A DNA stretch of 64,000 bases, taken from positions 434,001 through 498,000 of the forward strand of contig KL647321.1 of the NCBI GenBank assembly GCA_000727475.1, written 5' to 3'. This DNA is from Sarcocystis neurona. Taxonomy: Eukaryota > Apicomplexa > Conoidasida > Eucoccidiorida > Sarcocystidae. Below are positions 21,446 to 34,901 of this stretch, piece after piece (positions within the stretch are counted from its first letter, which is position 1; every line of letters starts with the position of its first letter). Below the pieces are notes generated by a model. It was not told the DNA's origin and did not search any database. It worked only from the letters and a program-made list of their open reading frames with translations. Both the position numbers and the translations under genes were made by a program.

Positions 21446-21492
21446 TAGTAGTAGTAGTAGTAGTACTAGTTTTAGTACTACTAGTAGTACAC
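21446..21492. repeat. GTA-repeat hairpin
   Basis: A (GTA)n run is followed after a short T-rich loop by its approximate reverse complement, with about 16 of 18 positions pairing. It could extrude as a hairpin. It lies in the repeat-poor island with no gene next to it. Confidence 0.6.
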
Positions 21493-21689
21493 GGAAATTC
21501 AGACCACTGCTGTTAGTTGAGACATTGCTACACCGACAATGTATGTATGACTCAAGATTACGGGAAGTTGACTACAAACGAGGTAAACAGGAATACGCCA
21601 CGAAGCTAAAAACCCACTATACATTGTAGGACATTTTATTAAAAGCAGTATTACTTATTTGGTAGTAGCCACTGCAACTACGCAGACGA

Positions 21690-21960
21690 AAAATCATTCC
21701 GTATACAGTTCTAGGTGAAACGTCTCATACAATTTTATCTGGCCCATGATATACCTTCTGCGGCCTGCCATATTCAAAACACATCTCAGTCAGTTTTGAC
21801 AGGACTCTACTGACATGAAGTCTGCCGTTGTAAACTATTTCTGATTCGCGCTGCAAGGTTAGGAACGTATCACACCAGTCGTCCACAATACACTCTTTGC
21901 CGATAAATAAGCAGCGACAAGGGCGGCAAAAGGACTTACGCTCAGAACATGCGGCAGCTG
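21690..21960 (-). pseudogene. Doubtful integrase/transposase-like relic
   Basis: The minus strand reads a frame containing IVDDWCDTFLTLQRESEIV and then FEYGRPQKVYHGPDKIV before a stop. The second piece resembles the YGxPxxIxxDxGPEF block of DDE integrases, as found in retrotransposons and some DNA transposons, but the second catalytic Asp is not clearly aligned and no reverse transcriptase is seen. It may be a chance resemblance. Confidence 0.2.
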
Positions 21961-24406
21961 AGGAGTGCAGACCATTTCACGCTAAAACAAATGGGTCGAA
22001 ATGAGGGATAAACCGCAGAAGAGTTCCCTCAAAGTTATGTGTAAATCTGATCCTTTCACTATCATCCCAGGGAGCCGAATCTGTTTGAGTCTGACCAACC
22101 ATCTCTGGGATCTTCTACGTATAACTTTACTCATGACCACCTCTCTCAAAAGTGTAGTTTGGGGTGTTGTGGGCTCGTCTGTCGCAGACGGTCTGTCAAG
22201 GGTACGGCAAATTAGCAAAGGCTTGTGCCTTTGCTTGTGCCTGCGAGATATATGGGACACAAGTCTACCTGTGCGCCGCTGAGTACGAACGATGCCAGAT
22301 AAGTCTCTTCCTTACTCCTGCTGTCTAACTCGCTGCAGCTTGCTGACACAAAAAGTGTATCGAGATCTCTGTAACACTGGCTCTTCACCAGACTAGTGCT
22401 ACCCAAACTATATTACTCTCTGTTGATGATCCATCTTTTAAAGAACACAGACATATTTAACAGAAATGTACTCACTTTTCTGTCCACGTACCCGCTGGTT
22501 TGGCCGGCAACTTACGACGTTTGGAAAAACACGCACGTAGAGCACTCATCATTTTACGTGTTGTACCGTGGTACGTAGCTCGTCGGAATTTGGCGTCACA
22601 TGTGCCATTCGTCCTCCTCGTAAGCACGGGTGAGACTAGAGAAGAGTACTTCAATATATCTGCCTGACGACCTCTATCTTCAAGTTCGTGTGTGAGTTCT
22701 CGATACCGCCTAAGCAGGCGACGTATGCCTTTACGTAATAGCAGCGTTGGATCACAACAGGAGGCGTGCACAACCGGAAGTCTTTACAGTGGTCAGACTT
22801 CGTCGTGCATGTCAACCTGTTAGGTAAATTGAATTTGAATGAAAGTGCAAGAAGGATATTCAATTAAGGTATAATAGTCCTGGTCTTCAGGTGAGCGACG
22901 TTACGCCCAGAGGAATGCAGCATAAAACTGGGATCTAAAGCAGAGATCTACGTCCGCACACGCCGAACCGCTAATTGTTGCTTTCATCCTTTGCACAGCT
23001 TCGTCCACATCACACGAAAAGCTCTGCTAGCGGCGGCTAGGATTGCCGCGGGTTCGAACAACGTGTTCCCTCAGTGGCAGCAAGCTCGGCTACTGTGACG
23101 CTGTGCTTCCGCTGCGAAAGTACAACAGTCTCGTGGCAGCAACACTGGCTACTATGAAGCCCTGTTTTCCTTTGCAAAATATAACACCACCGTCTTCTCT
23201 CGAAGGGCAGAAATAGTAGGGTACACTGTATCTGCACACGGCACGCGTTTTGCGTGCCTGTTTTAGGAAATCGGGGAGGTGACCCTAAGGAATGCGTGGT
23301 TTGTGACAATTTATAACAGTGTAACAAAAGCACATCTCTGCGAGGATACTTCCAGTAGCTTGAGGCGTACGTACACCGAAACTTAATTTCTCACCTTAGC
23401 ACGCGCCCATCAACATCCCTGCAAAGTATCCCTACACGCATTGTAACCAGTTAGCACACGGGCTATACGTAAATTATATTTAAAGTGGCCGCACAAACTA
23501 GATGACGAAGGGACAAGAACACATCTCTACCGCCCTCGTCTGTGTGCACTTCATCGTATTCCGTCTCTCTCTCACACAGACGCACCCCTACACATACACA
23601 CACACAAAAACAGAAAGAAAATGCTGTCTTCCACTTCTCTTCGCGTAGCAGGCACATACCTGTAAGTACGCTTCATGTGCAGTACTACTTACGTGAGCAC
23701 ATACGTCGCAAGAGTATACATACAGATGTGAATTTTGCACACTCCGTCAGAAGTTCTTCGTTAAACGCTTTTTTCTGCGGTGAAAGGCGCCGCAGAAAAC
23801 ATCCAAGCGTCGTTAGTGTCTGCAGTCAGTCCCACCGTGCCACGAACAGTGGGCAGAATGAAGCCTGTCCTCTCTCCACGACTGATGTAATTTCCGCATC
23901 TGCGCGTCGTTTTCTAGCAATTACAAGCGTTTACCCAATGAAGGGCTACTCAGATAAATATAGGATCCCTCCATATGTGAATACATACAAGCCGCTCATG
24001 CGGCGCCGTATGGTAGAGCGCATACAGCAGTGCCACGTTCACTCTATCTCGAGTAATTACACGCGCTGACCGGGAGAGACGTTTACGCAACAAAAGACAT
24101 CCCTCTCTACATCTTTAAAGGCATGCAAGCTACACGCGCAGCGCCCTCTGCGAGAACGCATACGGCAGGGGTATCGAAAGCGATCTTCGTCAATGTCTCG
24201 ACTTGCCTCGCACCTGTATGTTCCCCTAGTGGATATGCGTACACGCACGGATGTGTCGCAGTAGGTGGGAACTGAAGCTTATTGTGGCTTGACATGTTTT
24301 GCAAACTGAACAACTACAAGCTCTGTTTTTTTCTGTGGCAGTCCTTTCCGTCTTTATTCGCCCTTCAAAACCACAGTATGACGGGCGAAATTTTAAAGAG
24401 GTCCCG

Positions 24407-25360
24407 TCAAGCGTCCGTGTCAACCTTCACGAGCCAGTCGTTATTCTCGTCTGCAGTTTGTGCCTCGTCGTCGCTGCCTATGCTGCGCGTAACTTCTCCA
24501 ATTTCTTCCCACTCTCCGTGAGCGCAGCCGTGTAATTCCTCGTCGAAACTGAGGGCTTCCGTGTCATAACGTTTTTCATATGTTACTTTGTGTGCTGCCC
24601 CCTTAAACCTGGACTCTCGTCGTTCTTTTTCATCTCGTTTCTCCTTCACTGCCAAAGAATACTCCAGAGCACTGCGTGTCCGCGGCGGCTGCTCTTGAAT
24701 GTTTCCCAGTCCGCTTTCGGACCGTCTGCTGTCTTCCGAGTTGCGCTCATCTTTGGCATACGCAGCAGAAGCGTACAACTGCGCGACTTCCTCATTTTCA
24801 GCGCCGCTGTCACTCTCGTGGTGGTAAATCTCTTCATCGTGGACTTTTTCTGAGTAAGTGGTTTCATCCGCACCGCTGGCGGCTTTCCCACTGGAGGTTG
24901 ACGCCACAGGAAGGGAGGCAGTGGGCGAAGCTTTCCCTCTCTGTTGCTGCTGCTGCGGTTCTTGAGAAATAGACGTACTTTTGCTTGTTCCCTCCGCTGC
25001 CGCGGCTGCTGCGTTCTTCCGTTGCAGCAGCCCTGTAGGCAGCTGCTTCGGTGCCGCTGCTGCTGCCAGCGGATGTGGCAGCCACAGCCCACAGTCACTC
25101 AAATTTGGAGGTGCAAGGCTACCTGCTGCGGCATTGGGAGAAGAAGCAGTAAGCGGGAGAGTACCGCCGACCCCAGCAGCAACAGCTGGTGGCATAGGAG
25201 AGGCTGCTAATGCCCACGCACGGATGCACGCTAGAATGTTCTGCAATAGTCCTGGCTGCTCTTCCTGTGTCTCGACATCTGCTGCAACTGCTCGCAGAAA
25301 ATGTTTAAGGGGATACGAAGACGCTCCGTGGCGGCGCAGGAACGGAATTACCTTGAGATA
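24407..25360 (-). CDS. RMC1: RMC1 exon 9 (C-terminal)
   Basis: The acceptor CTGCTGTCTGCCAG (ending 25361) joins in phase 0 to exon 8, giving ELKQ-YLKVIPFLRRHG and SSYPLKHFLRAVAADVE. This matches HQVLAALRFIRG and ISARKFLDAAKQTED at the same place in animal RMC1. QPGLLQNILACIRAWAL follows, in the position of NMLFYTIFRFFE. The remaining 240 residues are an acidic and Ser-rich extension (GEWEEIGEVTRSIGSDDEAQ) with no animal counterpart, ending at TGA 24407. Confidence 0.85.
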   Translation of the reverse strand, partial: YLKVIPFLRRHGASSYPLKHFLRAVAADVETQEEQPGLLQNILACIRAWALAASPMPPAVAAGVGGTLPLTASSPNAAAGSLAPPNLSDCGLWLPHPLAAAAAPKQLPTGLLQRKNAAAAAAEGTSKSTSISQEPQQQQQRGKASPTASLPVASTSSGKAASGADETTYSEKVHDEEIYHHESDSGAENEEVAQLYASAAYAKDERNSEDSRRSESGLGNIQEQPPRTRSALEYSLAVKEKRDEKERRESRFKGAAHKVTYEKRYDTEALSFDEELHGCAHGEWEEIGEVTRSIGSDDEAQTADENNDWLVKVDTDA

Positions 25361-28300
25361 CTGGCAGACAGCAGCAGTTACAGGCGGAAACACGCTGACA
25401 GAACTTAGGGAAGAACTGCTGTAGGGACAAACCAAAACAGTAGGCTCGGCGACGTGAGTAAAAAAGCGAAGCAGTACGGCAACGTAGGAGTTTACAGTAC
25501 AGCTTTCTGCAGGAATGGAAAAACGGAGTTGCTTCCCACCTGCCGATCGTTACAATGGAGCGCAGAGACCAGCGTAATCAACGATACGTCAGCAGACACA
25601 GACCTGTTCAGCCTGCAAGTCACAGCCGCGCCAGCGGAACCGCTTGGCCTCCGTACAAACGTTAGCGACGAAGTGTCCCTGTTATGCCCCCTACTGCGCA
25701 CCTATGTACGTAGTCCTATATTCAACGTATCCCTGTGAGCTATGCAGCTTTGTCGCTCTACCTTTATATGCGCGAGTTGTATAGACGTACATCTTACGCA
25801 TCTATGTGTGCCTGATAATATAGCACTACCTCTGTCTCTTGCCTTCTCTGTCTGTCTTTTTCTCTAAATACATATGTGCACGTATACGCATCTGTGTTCT
25901 ACGGAAGGTACGAGCGCAGACCCATGAGTATACAGGTTCTCACATTTGTGTGTGTATACACTTTAAGTGACCCCCTGTTCAAAGGCGTTCATAGTGGGCC
26001 ATATTCGCACAAGTAGCTCCACGTGAAGTTGAAGTCGCAGATCGGAGCAGCTTTCGCAAGCTCACGCTGCAGCAGGGCGTGCACAGCATGCGGCGTCACC
26101 GGGAACACTCAGAAGTGCGTCAGAGCCGCAGTCTCGGAGTTTCCACAGTGCTATTTTTATTTTGTGTGACAGCGCGTATTACCGAAGATCTTCGGTGCAG
26201 CAGCTGAGGCGTCGCCGATCGTCCGGCGCCTCCACAGATTTTGACGAAAGACTGCTGAGACAGCTGTCACGTCTGAGTGCGTACGCAGCTCTGTACGGGT
26301 GCATCTCGCACAGAAACGAAATGCGAAGCACTGCGTCGCCTAATTTCGCTGATTCTTTGTAGATGAGGCGACCGCAGCATATTGATGTAAGACATTAAGC
26401 GTGTCTACATTAGTGTGTGCACATACATATATTTATATACATGTGGACGCAGCAAACCACCACCAGTGATCTCTTTGCGTCTTTGTGGATGTGATCTGCA
26501 GCTCTAAGTACGCACTGTGAGGCTGGTTGTTAAGCAATAGAACGAGCAGAAAGTGGTGAGACAGTCAGTAGCAGCGGTCGAGCACAGCAGCAACCGCAGG
26601 TAATCGCGATGGTAGCCGCAGCGCGAGCTGCAGCCGCAGAGAGCAAACCGCAGCAAGAGCAGCGACAGGAGAAGCCACACGGTAGCAGCATAGCAGAGGG
26701 CACGCAGCAGAAGACCACATCAGCGTCAGCCGGGCTACAAGTGCAGCAGCAACAACAGCAACAGCAGGAAAATGAAGGGAGCAGCATGAAGAGCAGGAGC
26801 AACAAACAGCAGGAGGGAAGGGAGAAAAAAGGCGTGTGTCCCTGAGGCGGGAGGAGAGTGCGCGGCTCGGAAAGAAAAGAAATAGAGCAGTCACACGTCC
26901 GACGACAGGATATGAAAGATTCGCAGTACGTGTGTGAGAGAGAAAAGACTGTCTATACGCTCCACGACAAGGACGCATGCAGCGCGAAATTCCCGGGCGG
27001 TTTCTGTCGTCGCTCCACACTCGCCTTTTTCTTGTATGCGCATGAACTTAACTAATTCAAGCGAAGACCTCTCTGTTCCATAGAACTCTCCGGCATGTGA
27101 TCTATGTTGCTGCGGCTGTTCCTGGTGACACTGGTGCTGCTGTCATGGAAAGGACTGCTGTCAATAGTGCTGCTGCTCGAGACTGACATCGCTGCTGCTC
27201 TGGATGCTACGGTTTCTGCTGAGGTTGCGTGTGTTGCTGCGGCTGGTGTTGCTCCTGCTGCTGCTGCTGGAGCTGTGACAGCTACTGCTGCTTCAGCCGT
27301 TGCTGCTGCTGGCGCTTTTGTTGCGAGTATGGATGCGAGGAGCTGTGTCGGTACTGCGCCTGTCATGGTGCCCTCAGATGATGGTGCTGCCGTTGCTCCC
27401 GCTGCTGCGTGCGTGGAGGCTGCGCCGGTGTTGCTGCGGCTCTGGGCGCTGCTATGTCGTCCTACTCGTACGGTTGTAGCAGCAGCTCACCTGTTTTAGC
27501 TCGATGAGAATTTCTACGAGAGTCTTCCACTCCCGCTGCCGTAATGCCATATCTAGACTCGCCTGCCTGATCCACGCCTCTTCGGCTTGCGTTCTGCTGC
27601 TTTTGAGGCTCCACCATCTCATTTGCTGCTCGACCACATCCTGCTGCTGCTGTAGTAACTGCTGCTGCTGTTGGAGGAAGAGGAGCTGCGCCTGCTGCTT
27701 TTGCTCGAGCGGCAGCTGCTGCTCTGGCTCGTGGAATACGGGCTGTAGCTGCGGCTGGGAAAGAAGCTGTCGCTGCTCTCGCAACAGCTGCTGCTGTTGC
27801 TCACGGACGAGCTGCTGCTGCTCCTGCTGGTGGACTCCCTGCTGCTGGAGAAGCGCCTGTTGCCGCAGCAAGTGCTGCTGCTGCATCCGTAGCTGCTTCC
27901 ACACGAAGACGAGGCGCTGCAGCAGATCGGGCGAGTCCTGCAGCACGTGATACTGCAGTAGCTGCCTCAGTATATCACCTGTAGCAGCAACAGGTGCACG
28001 GCACATGCGCCCGCATTTTATTTGAATATACATATAAATTCTTTATGTGCATGCATGTATTCAGAAGTACTGCGGGCCTCCTCCACATGGTGTGTCTGTG
28101 CATAGATGAATATCCAGGCGAACTCATACGTACAGAAGTAGTATATCCTCTTACCCAGCAGCAGCTGGTTGAGGCAGACAACCCGTTTCCTTCAACGTCG
28201 AAGAATAAAAGCTTTTTACAAGCCTGCACCGCATGTCTCTGCTCTCTGAAAATTCCTCTACGCACATATATATATATGTATGTCTACATTTACATATGCG

Positions 28301-31300
28301 GCTGTCTTTCTGTTTCTCTATACACAAGCAAGCGCGTATGTGTCCAGACGAATACAAATGAATATTTACACACATGGATATACATATATCCATATATAGG
28401 GCTGTCTTTCGACTTCAGTAGACACAGGCAAACACGCGTGTATACATATGTAGATAGAGTAGATATCCATACATGTATATATATATATATATATGCATAT
28501 GTAGATGGGACGCACTGATCGAGGCGTGAGGTAAGGAGATGTATGAGTACAGATATTCCCTCATCAACCCCTACGCAAAACAGATGGACAAATAGTGTAG
28601 CAGCTCTCTCATACACAAGAAGATAAAAGCGCCCCTCCGGAAGCTCCCCGTTTTCACTCAGCCTTCTGTTATCACGCTCTTGTTCTCTCTCAATATAGCC
28701 TCACACACTGACATTCACGTACACATATATATAAACATATATACACATGTACTTATATATACACATATATATACATATATATACGTACATTTGTGTGTCT
28801 ATCTAGCTTCCCACCTACGTAGTATACACATATATACATACATGTTGACTTTGCAGTGGAAGCAGCGAGAGTACCTCTTTTGAAGTAGACGCATGCGTCA
28901 AATATAAAAGTCTGCAGCAGACGGTGAGGTAGGAGATGCTGCGTCAGCAGAGCTTTCATATACTCTAGAGCGACAGCAAGTAAGTAGGCGTGCGCGTCCA
29001 GACTGCTGCTGCTGTTGCTGTCACTGCATGCGGGTGCAGCAGCGGGCTGGTGCTGCTGGTGGGCAGCGGGAGCAGCGCCCGTCGCCGCAGCACGTGAAAA
29101 GCCGCCCTCTTCCTCTCCACCCGCAGCAGTATCTGCAGCAGCACGAGTCCCGTAGGCGTCAGCATCACCAGAGAAGCCTGAGAATCCTCCTCCTGCTGCT
29201 GCTGCAGCACCGTCGTCTTTCCCACTGCTGCTGCTGCTGCCGGGGTCGTGTAACAAACCAAATCCCGCATTCAGCAGCAGTTGCCCCGGGAGCAGCCGTA
29301 ACGTCTGCAGCAGTAGCACCACCACGAGTGACAAGAACAACGATAACCCCCAGGCAGCAGCAGCAGCCAAGCAGCAGCAGCGGCAGCGGCAGCCAAGCAG
29401 CAGCAGCAGCCGCAGCAGCCAAGCCGCACCACTTGTGATAGCAGAAGCACCACCGACGACAGCCGCAGCGCTGCCAGCAGCAGAGTTGCAACGACAGTAG
29501 CAGCACCAGTGCCATTACTCCCCACAGCAGCAGCTGCAGCACACGTCCGCCGCCAGCAGCGCTCCTCCTCCCAAGACTGGCGACAGCACCACCACCGTCA
29601 GCAGCGGCAGCCGCACAAAGGCACAGCAGCAGCATCTCCGGAACAGCCGCAAGGACACCACGCATACTACGCAATATCTTCGACGTCCACGGCTTCCTTA
29701 CATGCAAAGCAATCACTCGTGAAAACGCAGATGCCAACGTGCGACTGCCGCACCTCACCTATTTCTCAAGGGCCTCTGCAGGAGTCTATACAGAGATACG
29801 TAGCGTACGATCACCTACATATACAGCGCTTGTACCGCAAGCAGAAACATGCGCAGCAGGCGGTATCTCTCTAACTATATATGTGAGATTCATCCACTCA
29901 CACACAAGTACAATACACCTAAGAACAGGTCACTGCGTTCCTATATAGAGATTTACCTATTTACCTACACATACATATATATAGATACATGCGCAGGTAT
30001 AGCTCCCTTTGTACATAGACGGCTGATGCGTGTGTGTCATACGTATATACGCATCTGTCTACATTTACATATATATATATATATCGACGATACATAGCTG
30101 TACATGTGTAGAGCACGTGAACCACATACATACGTCCACCCCCGTCTATACATGCGTGGATATCTTCGTCTACAAAATACGCGCCTGAAGAAATATATGT
30201 ACACGCATACACCGGCGGACGGCAGCGGCCGTCTGGGCGTGTGACAGCGAAGGGAGAAGTGCACTTCTGCTGCATACAAAAAAAGAGACATTTCATCAGA
30301 CGCCTGCTGCATCGATGAACGTCCGCCGGAACATACACACAGCCACACACACATGAATCTCTCCATGCATAAATAACTCTTCCATAACGACCCGCAGACA
30401 TTATACACAAGCGAACCTCTTTAACTCACATGCAACAGCAGAGATGTAGAAATACCACGCACTCACTCCAGACGCGAATATATACATATATGTATACATA
30501 TGTTTGTATATATACATATATATGTATGGACAGCTACATCGACAGGTATCTGCCGTTATATGTATAGGGATGTGAAAATACCCCGTACTCACTCCAGACG
30601 CATATGTACCCCTATATATATATGTATGGACAGCTAGATCGATATTTGTCTGTCGTTGTACGTACAGAGATGTGAAAATACCGCTAGCTCACTCCAAATG
30701 CATACATATATGTATATACATACACATACATATATATATACATATATGGATAGCTACATCGATATGTGTCTGCCGTATACGTATACAGATAAGCTGATAC
30801 CGCTCACTCACTCAAAATGCGCATATATATATATATGTGTGGACAGTTACATCGATATATATTTGCCGTATACGTATATTAAGAAGTTCCTATGTATATA
30901 TCCCCGCACCATATTGGCATCTTGTATGTATACATGGGCGTGGGCAGCTCCGTTTTAATATAAAAAAGTATATCTATATAAAGAGACTGTCGGGTGCCTC
31001 CCACGCACAGGAGGAAGAGAAATATACGTTGCGTGTCCTACCTGCATATAACAAATACGTACATATGCATGTGTGTACGGGTAGTAACTGCGTAGTTTTT
31101 TTTTCTAAGTTAACGTGGTGGACGGACTTCGACTGCATGCGGGTAGAGGACGCTGAAAATGATATCTCTCTCTGTGAGGACGGTCTCGTCTCGTACGGAG
31201 AGAACGAGCTGCTGCCAGAAACTACGCGTCCTCAAGGCCTCGTCCCTTTCCACTCCTGCTGCAGCTGCTGCAGTGGCGTCGCCCGTCTCCGCCGCATTCG

Positions 31301-34300
31301 CCGCACTGCTGTCGCCGCTGCGGCGCCGGTCTTGCTGGTGCTGCTGCGGGCGCAGGCGTCTTCCCGTGAGCGACTCAAACATGCTTGCTGCGACGCCTGC
31401 CGGGGTTCGTCCCGTCGCTGCTGCTGCTGCAGCTGTAGCAGCAACCCCGCCGGTCGTGGCAGCGGGACTTGCAGCTGGTGCAGTTGCAGCAGAAGCAACA
31501 CCAGCTTCTTTGCGCGGCGTCGAGTCAGTCGCTGGCTGCTGCTGCTGTTGCGGCAGAGAACCAGGTGTCTGCGGCGGTGCTCCTCTTCCTGCGGCGCTTG
31601 CTGCAGGACCAGCAGCAGCAGCAGCACAAGTGTCCTGCCCGTAGTTCCCTCTTTCCCCTACTTCTCCGTCCGCAGCCCTGTGTGTTATTTCCCTGCGTTT
31701 CTGCGCCAGAAGGCCTTCCTCGCTCACGCTGCCGCCGGATGCTCCCTGCGCGGACGCAGCAGAAACTGGCACCCCAGAAGCAGCAGCAGCAGGAGCAGCG
31801 GCAGCTGGCGGAAGAGGACGACTGCTGTTGGTGCTGCCAAGCGCGACAGTCGACAGCAGTTGCTGTTGCTGTAGCAGCAGCAGCATCTGCTCAGGTACGG
31901 TCTCGATCGCCCGCCGGTAGCGCTGGGCAACCAGCTGCAGCAGCGGGCTCACTTGGTAGAGAGGCGTCTGGAGACGAAGAGCGTGAAGCAGCAGGCGCAG
32001 CACTTGCGCTCTGCAGCGCCGTCGCTGCTGCATCACTTGCAGCGCAATGGCCTGTTTGCCAGGTGGCCACCAAGGAAAAGAACAAGGACAGAGAAGCAAA
32101 AAACGACGAGACTAAAACAGGGGAACGCGACGCACGCGTGTCACGAAACAAGAGACGGAAATACAGGGAAAAGATGGGCAGGGTGAGGACGGCGAGCCAC
32201 GAAGAACAGAGCGAGGCACACAGAGAGAGAAACACAGGCGCTTTTCCTCCCACACGGAAGACCCGAGTAGGCCCCATACTGTCTGCCTGGAAACGAAGAA
32301 GAGGAAAGCAGGCAGCAGGGCAGGCGGGACAGTGACTGAGAGTGAAGACAGAGAAAGCGGCTGCTGCAGCAGCACGTGTGTGCAGGAACCGCAGCCAAAC
32401 TACGCATATGAAGGGGTTACTTTCCGTTTCTCTCGGGGCCACGCGAGGAAGACACGGAGAAGAAGAACGTGCAAAACGACTCGCGCGCTGGAGAAGCAAA
32501 TGCAGAGAGGGCAACGACAGACGAACAGGAAGAGGAGGCGAACGTGGAAGACGGAGAAGGGGACGCAGAAGAAGAAGAAGGTGAAGAACACAGGAGGTGC
32601 AAAGCGAAACGAAAACCGCACGATGGATGAGGAGGAAGGCAGTCCTTAAAACAGAGAGAGAGCGGGGGAAGAGGGAAGGGGAAATAACGACGAACTGGAA
32701 AAAGGAAGGCGAGCAAAATGGGCACCAAAGGAAGCTCCATCTCGTCTGCTTTTCAAGGAACGGAAGAAGAAGAAAAGAAGAAAGTGGCGTCGGCTCTGCT
32801 GCTCCTGCTGCTGTTCGTCGCCGCTGCCACCACCACCTGCTACTGGCGCGCCGCCACGTGCTGCTGCTGCTGCTGCAGTCATCTGCGGTGCTGCTGCTGC
32901 TGTGGCCTGCTGCTGCTGTGGCCTGCTGCTGCTGCTGTGGCCTGCTGCTGCTCTTCTTGCCTATACCCGCCTCAGTTCGCGCGTGCTTCTGCTGCTGCTT
33001 CATTCTTTTGTTCTTCCTTTCCTCTGCTGCCGGTGGCTTTTGCTGCTGCTCCTGCCCCGTCTCGTATTTTGCGTTAATGGTGCTGCCCTTCCTCTTTGCT
33101 GCTGCTCCTCCTTGTAACAGCGCTGAGGCTACGCGCAGCTGCGCCGACCTCTGCCTCGTCACTACTTCCGATTTCCTTCTGTTGCTATTAAATCTGCTGC
33201 TGCTGCTGTTAAATCTGCTGCTCCTGCTGTTAAATCTGCTGCCGCTGCTGCTAGTAAATATGCTGCTGCTTGTATTAACTCTGCTGCTGCTGTTATTAGA
33301 TGTGCTGTTTGTATTTACTCTGCTGCTGCTGCTACTAAATGTGCTGCTTGTATTAACTCTCCTGCTGCTGCTGTCAAATCTGCTGTTCCTGTCATCCGCT
33401 AGTGCCTTCTGCTGCTGCTGCTCCCCTTCCCTGAACGCTGTTCCCATTTGCTGCTGCTGCTGCTGCGATTCGCTCCTGCTGCTGCGAGCCACTGCCGCAA
33501 CTGCTACCCTGCGCTGTCGAGGAGGCTTTGTGAGCCTCTCCTTTTCATCCTCTAGGCAGTTTCTATCTTCTGCTGCTGATCCTCCTGCCATACATTTCTG
33601 CTGCTGCTGTCCGCTGCAGCTCTCTTTTCCAGTGGCGCTTCAAGCTCGTGCAACCCCGTTCCCCTCTTCTGCTGCTGCTGCCTACTGCTGCTCTTTGCTG
33701 CTGCTCTCTGCTGCTGCTCTCTGCTGCTGCTCCCGCTCGTCGCTTCTGCTGCTGTTCGTCCCTGCTGCGGCTGTTTTTCGCTGCTGCTGCTGTTTTTCGC
33801 CGCTGCTGCTGCTGCTCTTTTTTGTTGCTTCTGTTCTTCGCAAACTTCTTTACCAGGGATTGCTTCTCGAGCAGCAGGCGATGCATGAACGCATTTCTGT
33901 TAAGCCGCAACCGGTAGACCCCTCCTCCTGCGTCGTCGATTACGTAGTGTCCTCCCACATACCTTGCTGCTGCTGCATGCGGCAGACACAGCCAAAGGAA
34001 ACGAGAAAGAGAAAGACATATCAAACAACTTTATCCGTATCCCCTTCTTACGTACACACACATCTATACGCCAGAACCAGACGCTGTAGCTGCTGCTGCT
34101 GCTCCTGCCACATCTCTGCTGTTCTGTTGCTCACATATTGACGGCCGCTACAGGTCTGCAGCTGCTGGACCTCCTCACACGAATGTACACATATTCGGTA
34201 TACTTGTGTGAGTCATACGTATACTCACATACAAATCAATATCCTTACTATACAGGAATACACGTACACACATAGCAGGCTTCGTCACACATATACATAC

Positions 34301-34663
34301 GGACACACATATACATATAAATATATATATAGACACATATATATACAAGCACGCAGACATATGGAAGCACCCACATACACATGCATGCAGACACACAGGC
34401 ACATACACACATACCTACATAAATACGCACACATGTATACATACCACTACATACAAACATATATATATATACATATATACATATATATACATATATGCAT
34501 ATACGTATGTATATATATATATATATATATACAAAACACTACATACAGACTCATATATATATATATATGCATGTATGTGTACATACCTATACATACAGAC
34601 TCAGACACACACACACACATATAAATGCACACGTACATACACATAAACCTATACATAAAGGCT

Positions 34664-34697
<34 letters not shown>

Positions 34698-34867
34698 CTA
34701 ATATATACACACATACACATATACACACGTACAAATATATACGAACCTACACACACAGAGTCATACACACATACATATACATATATATATATATATATGT
34801 ATATACACGTACAAGCGTATACATAAATACTCATATATATACACAGACACATATACACAGGCTCATA

Positions 34868-34901
<34 letters not shown>

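Larger units (their letters stand above)
18016..24406. other. Repeat-poor island without a confident gene
   Basis: The CAG and TA repeats that fill the rest of the window almost vanish here, and base composition becomes even. Only short ORFs occur on both strands (for example minus 18691-19050, plus 19405-19746, plus 23542-24069), none with a domain I recognise. 20.2-21.25 kb is purine-rich on plus. The contrast fits the alternation of repeat-poor and repeat-rich segments reported for Eimeria chromosomes. The 3' untranslated region of the RMC1-like gene probably occupies part of the right end. Confidence 0.55.

Noticed and set aside
21430..21480. GTA/GTT repeats as a CRISPR-like or telomeric array
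   Set aside because: Units are three bases with no spacers, and the telomeric motif expected for coccidia is absent.
24407..25435. Independent 342-codon gene starting at 25435
   Set aside because: The start codon is TTG, inside the intron. The acceptor at 25361 joins in phase to exon 8 and completes a conserved RMC1 helix pair.
29400..29850. S4-S5 region of a voltage-gated cation channel on minus (RPLRNRKPWTSKILRSMRG, VLAAVPEMLLL)
   Set aside because: The flanking exons are RMC1 blocks in order and join in phase without it. The hydrophobic continuation is a translation of CTG repeats. The resemblance is most likely chance in an intron.
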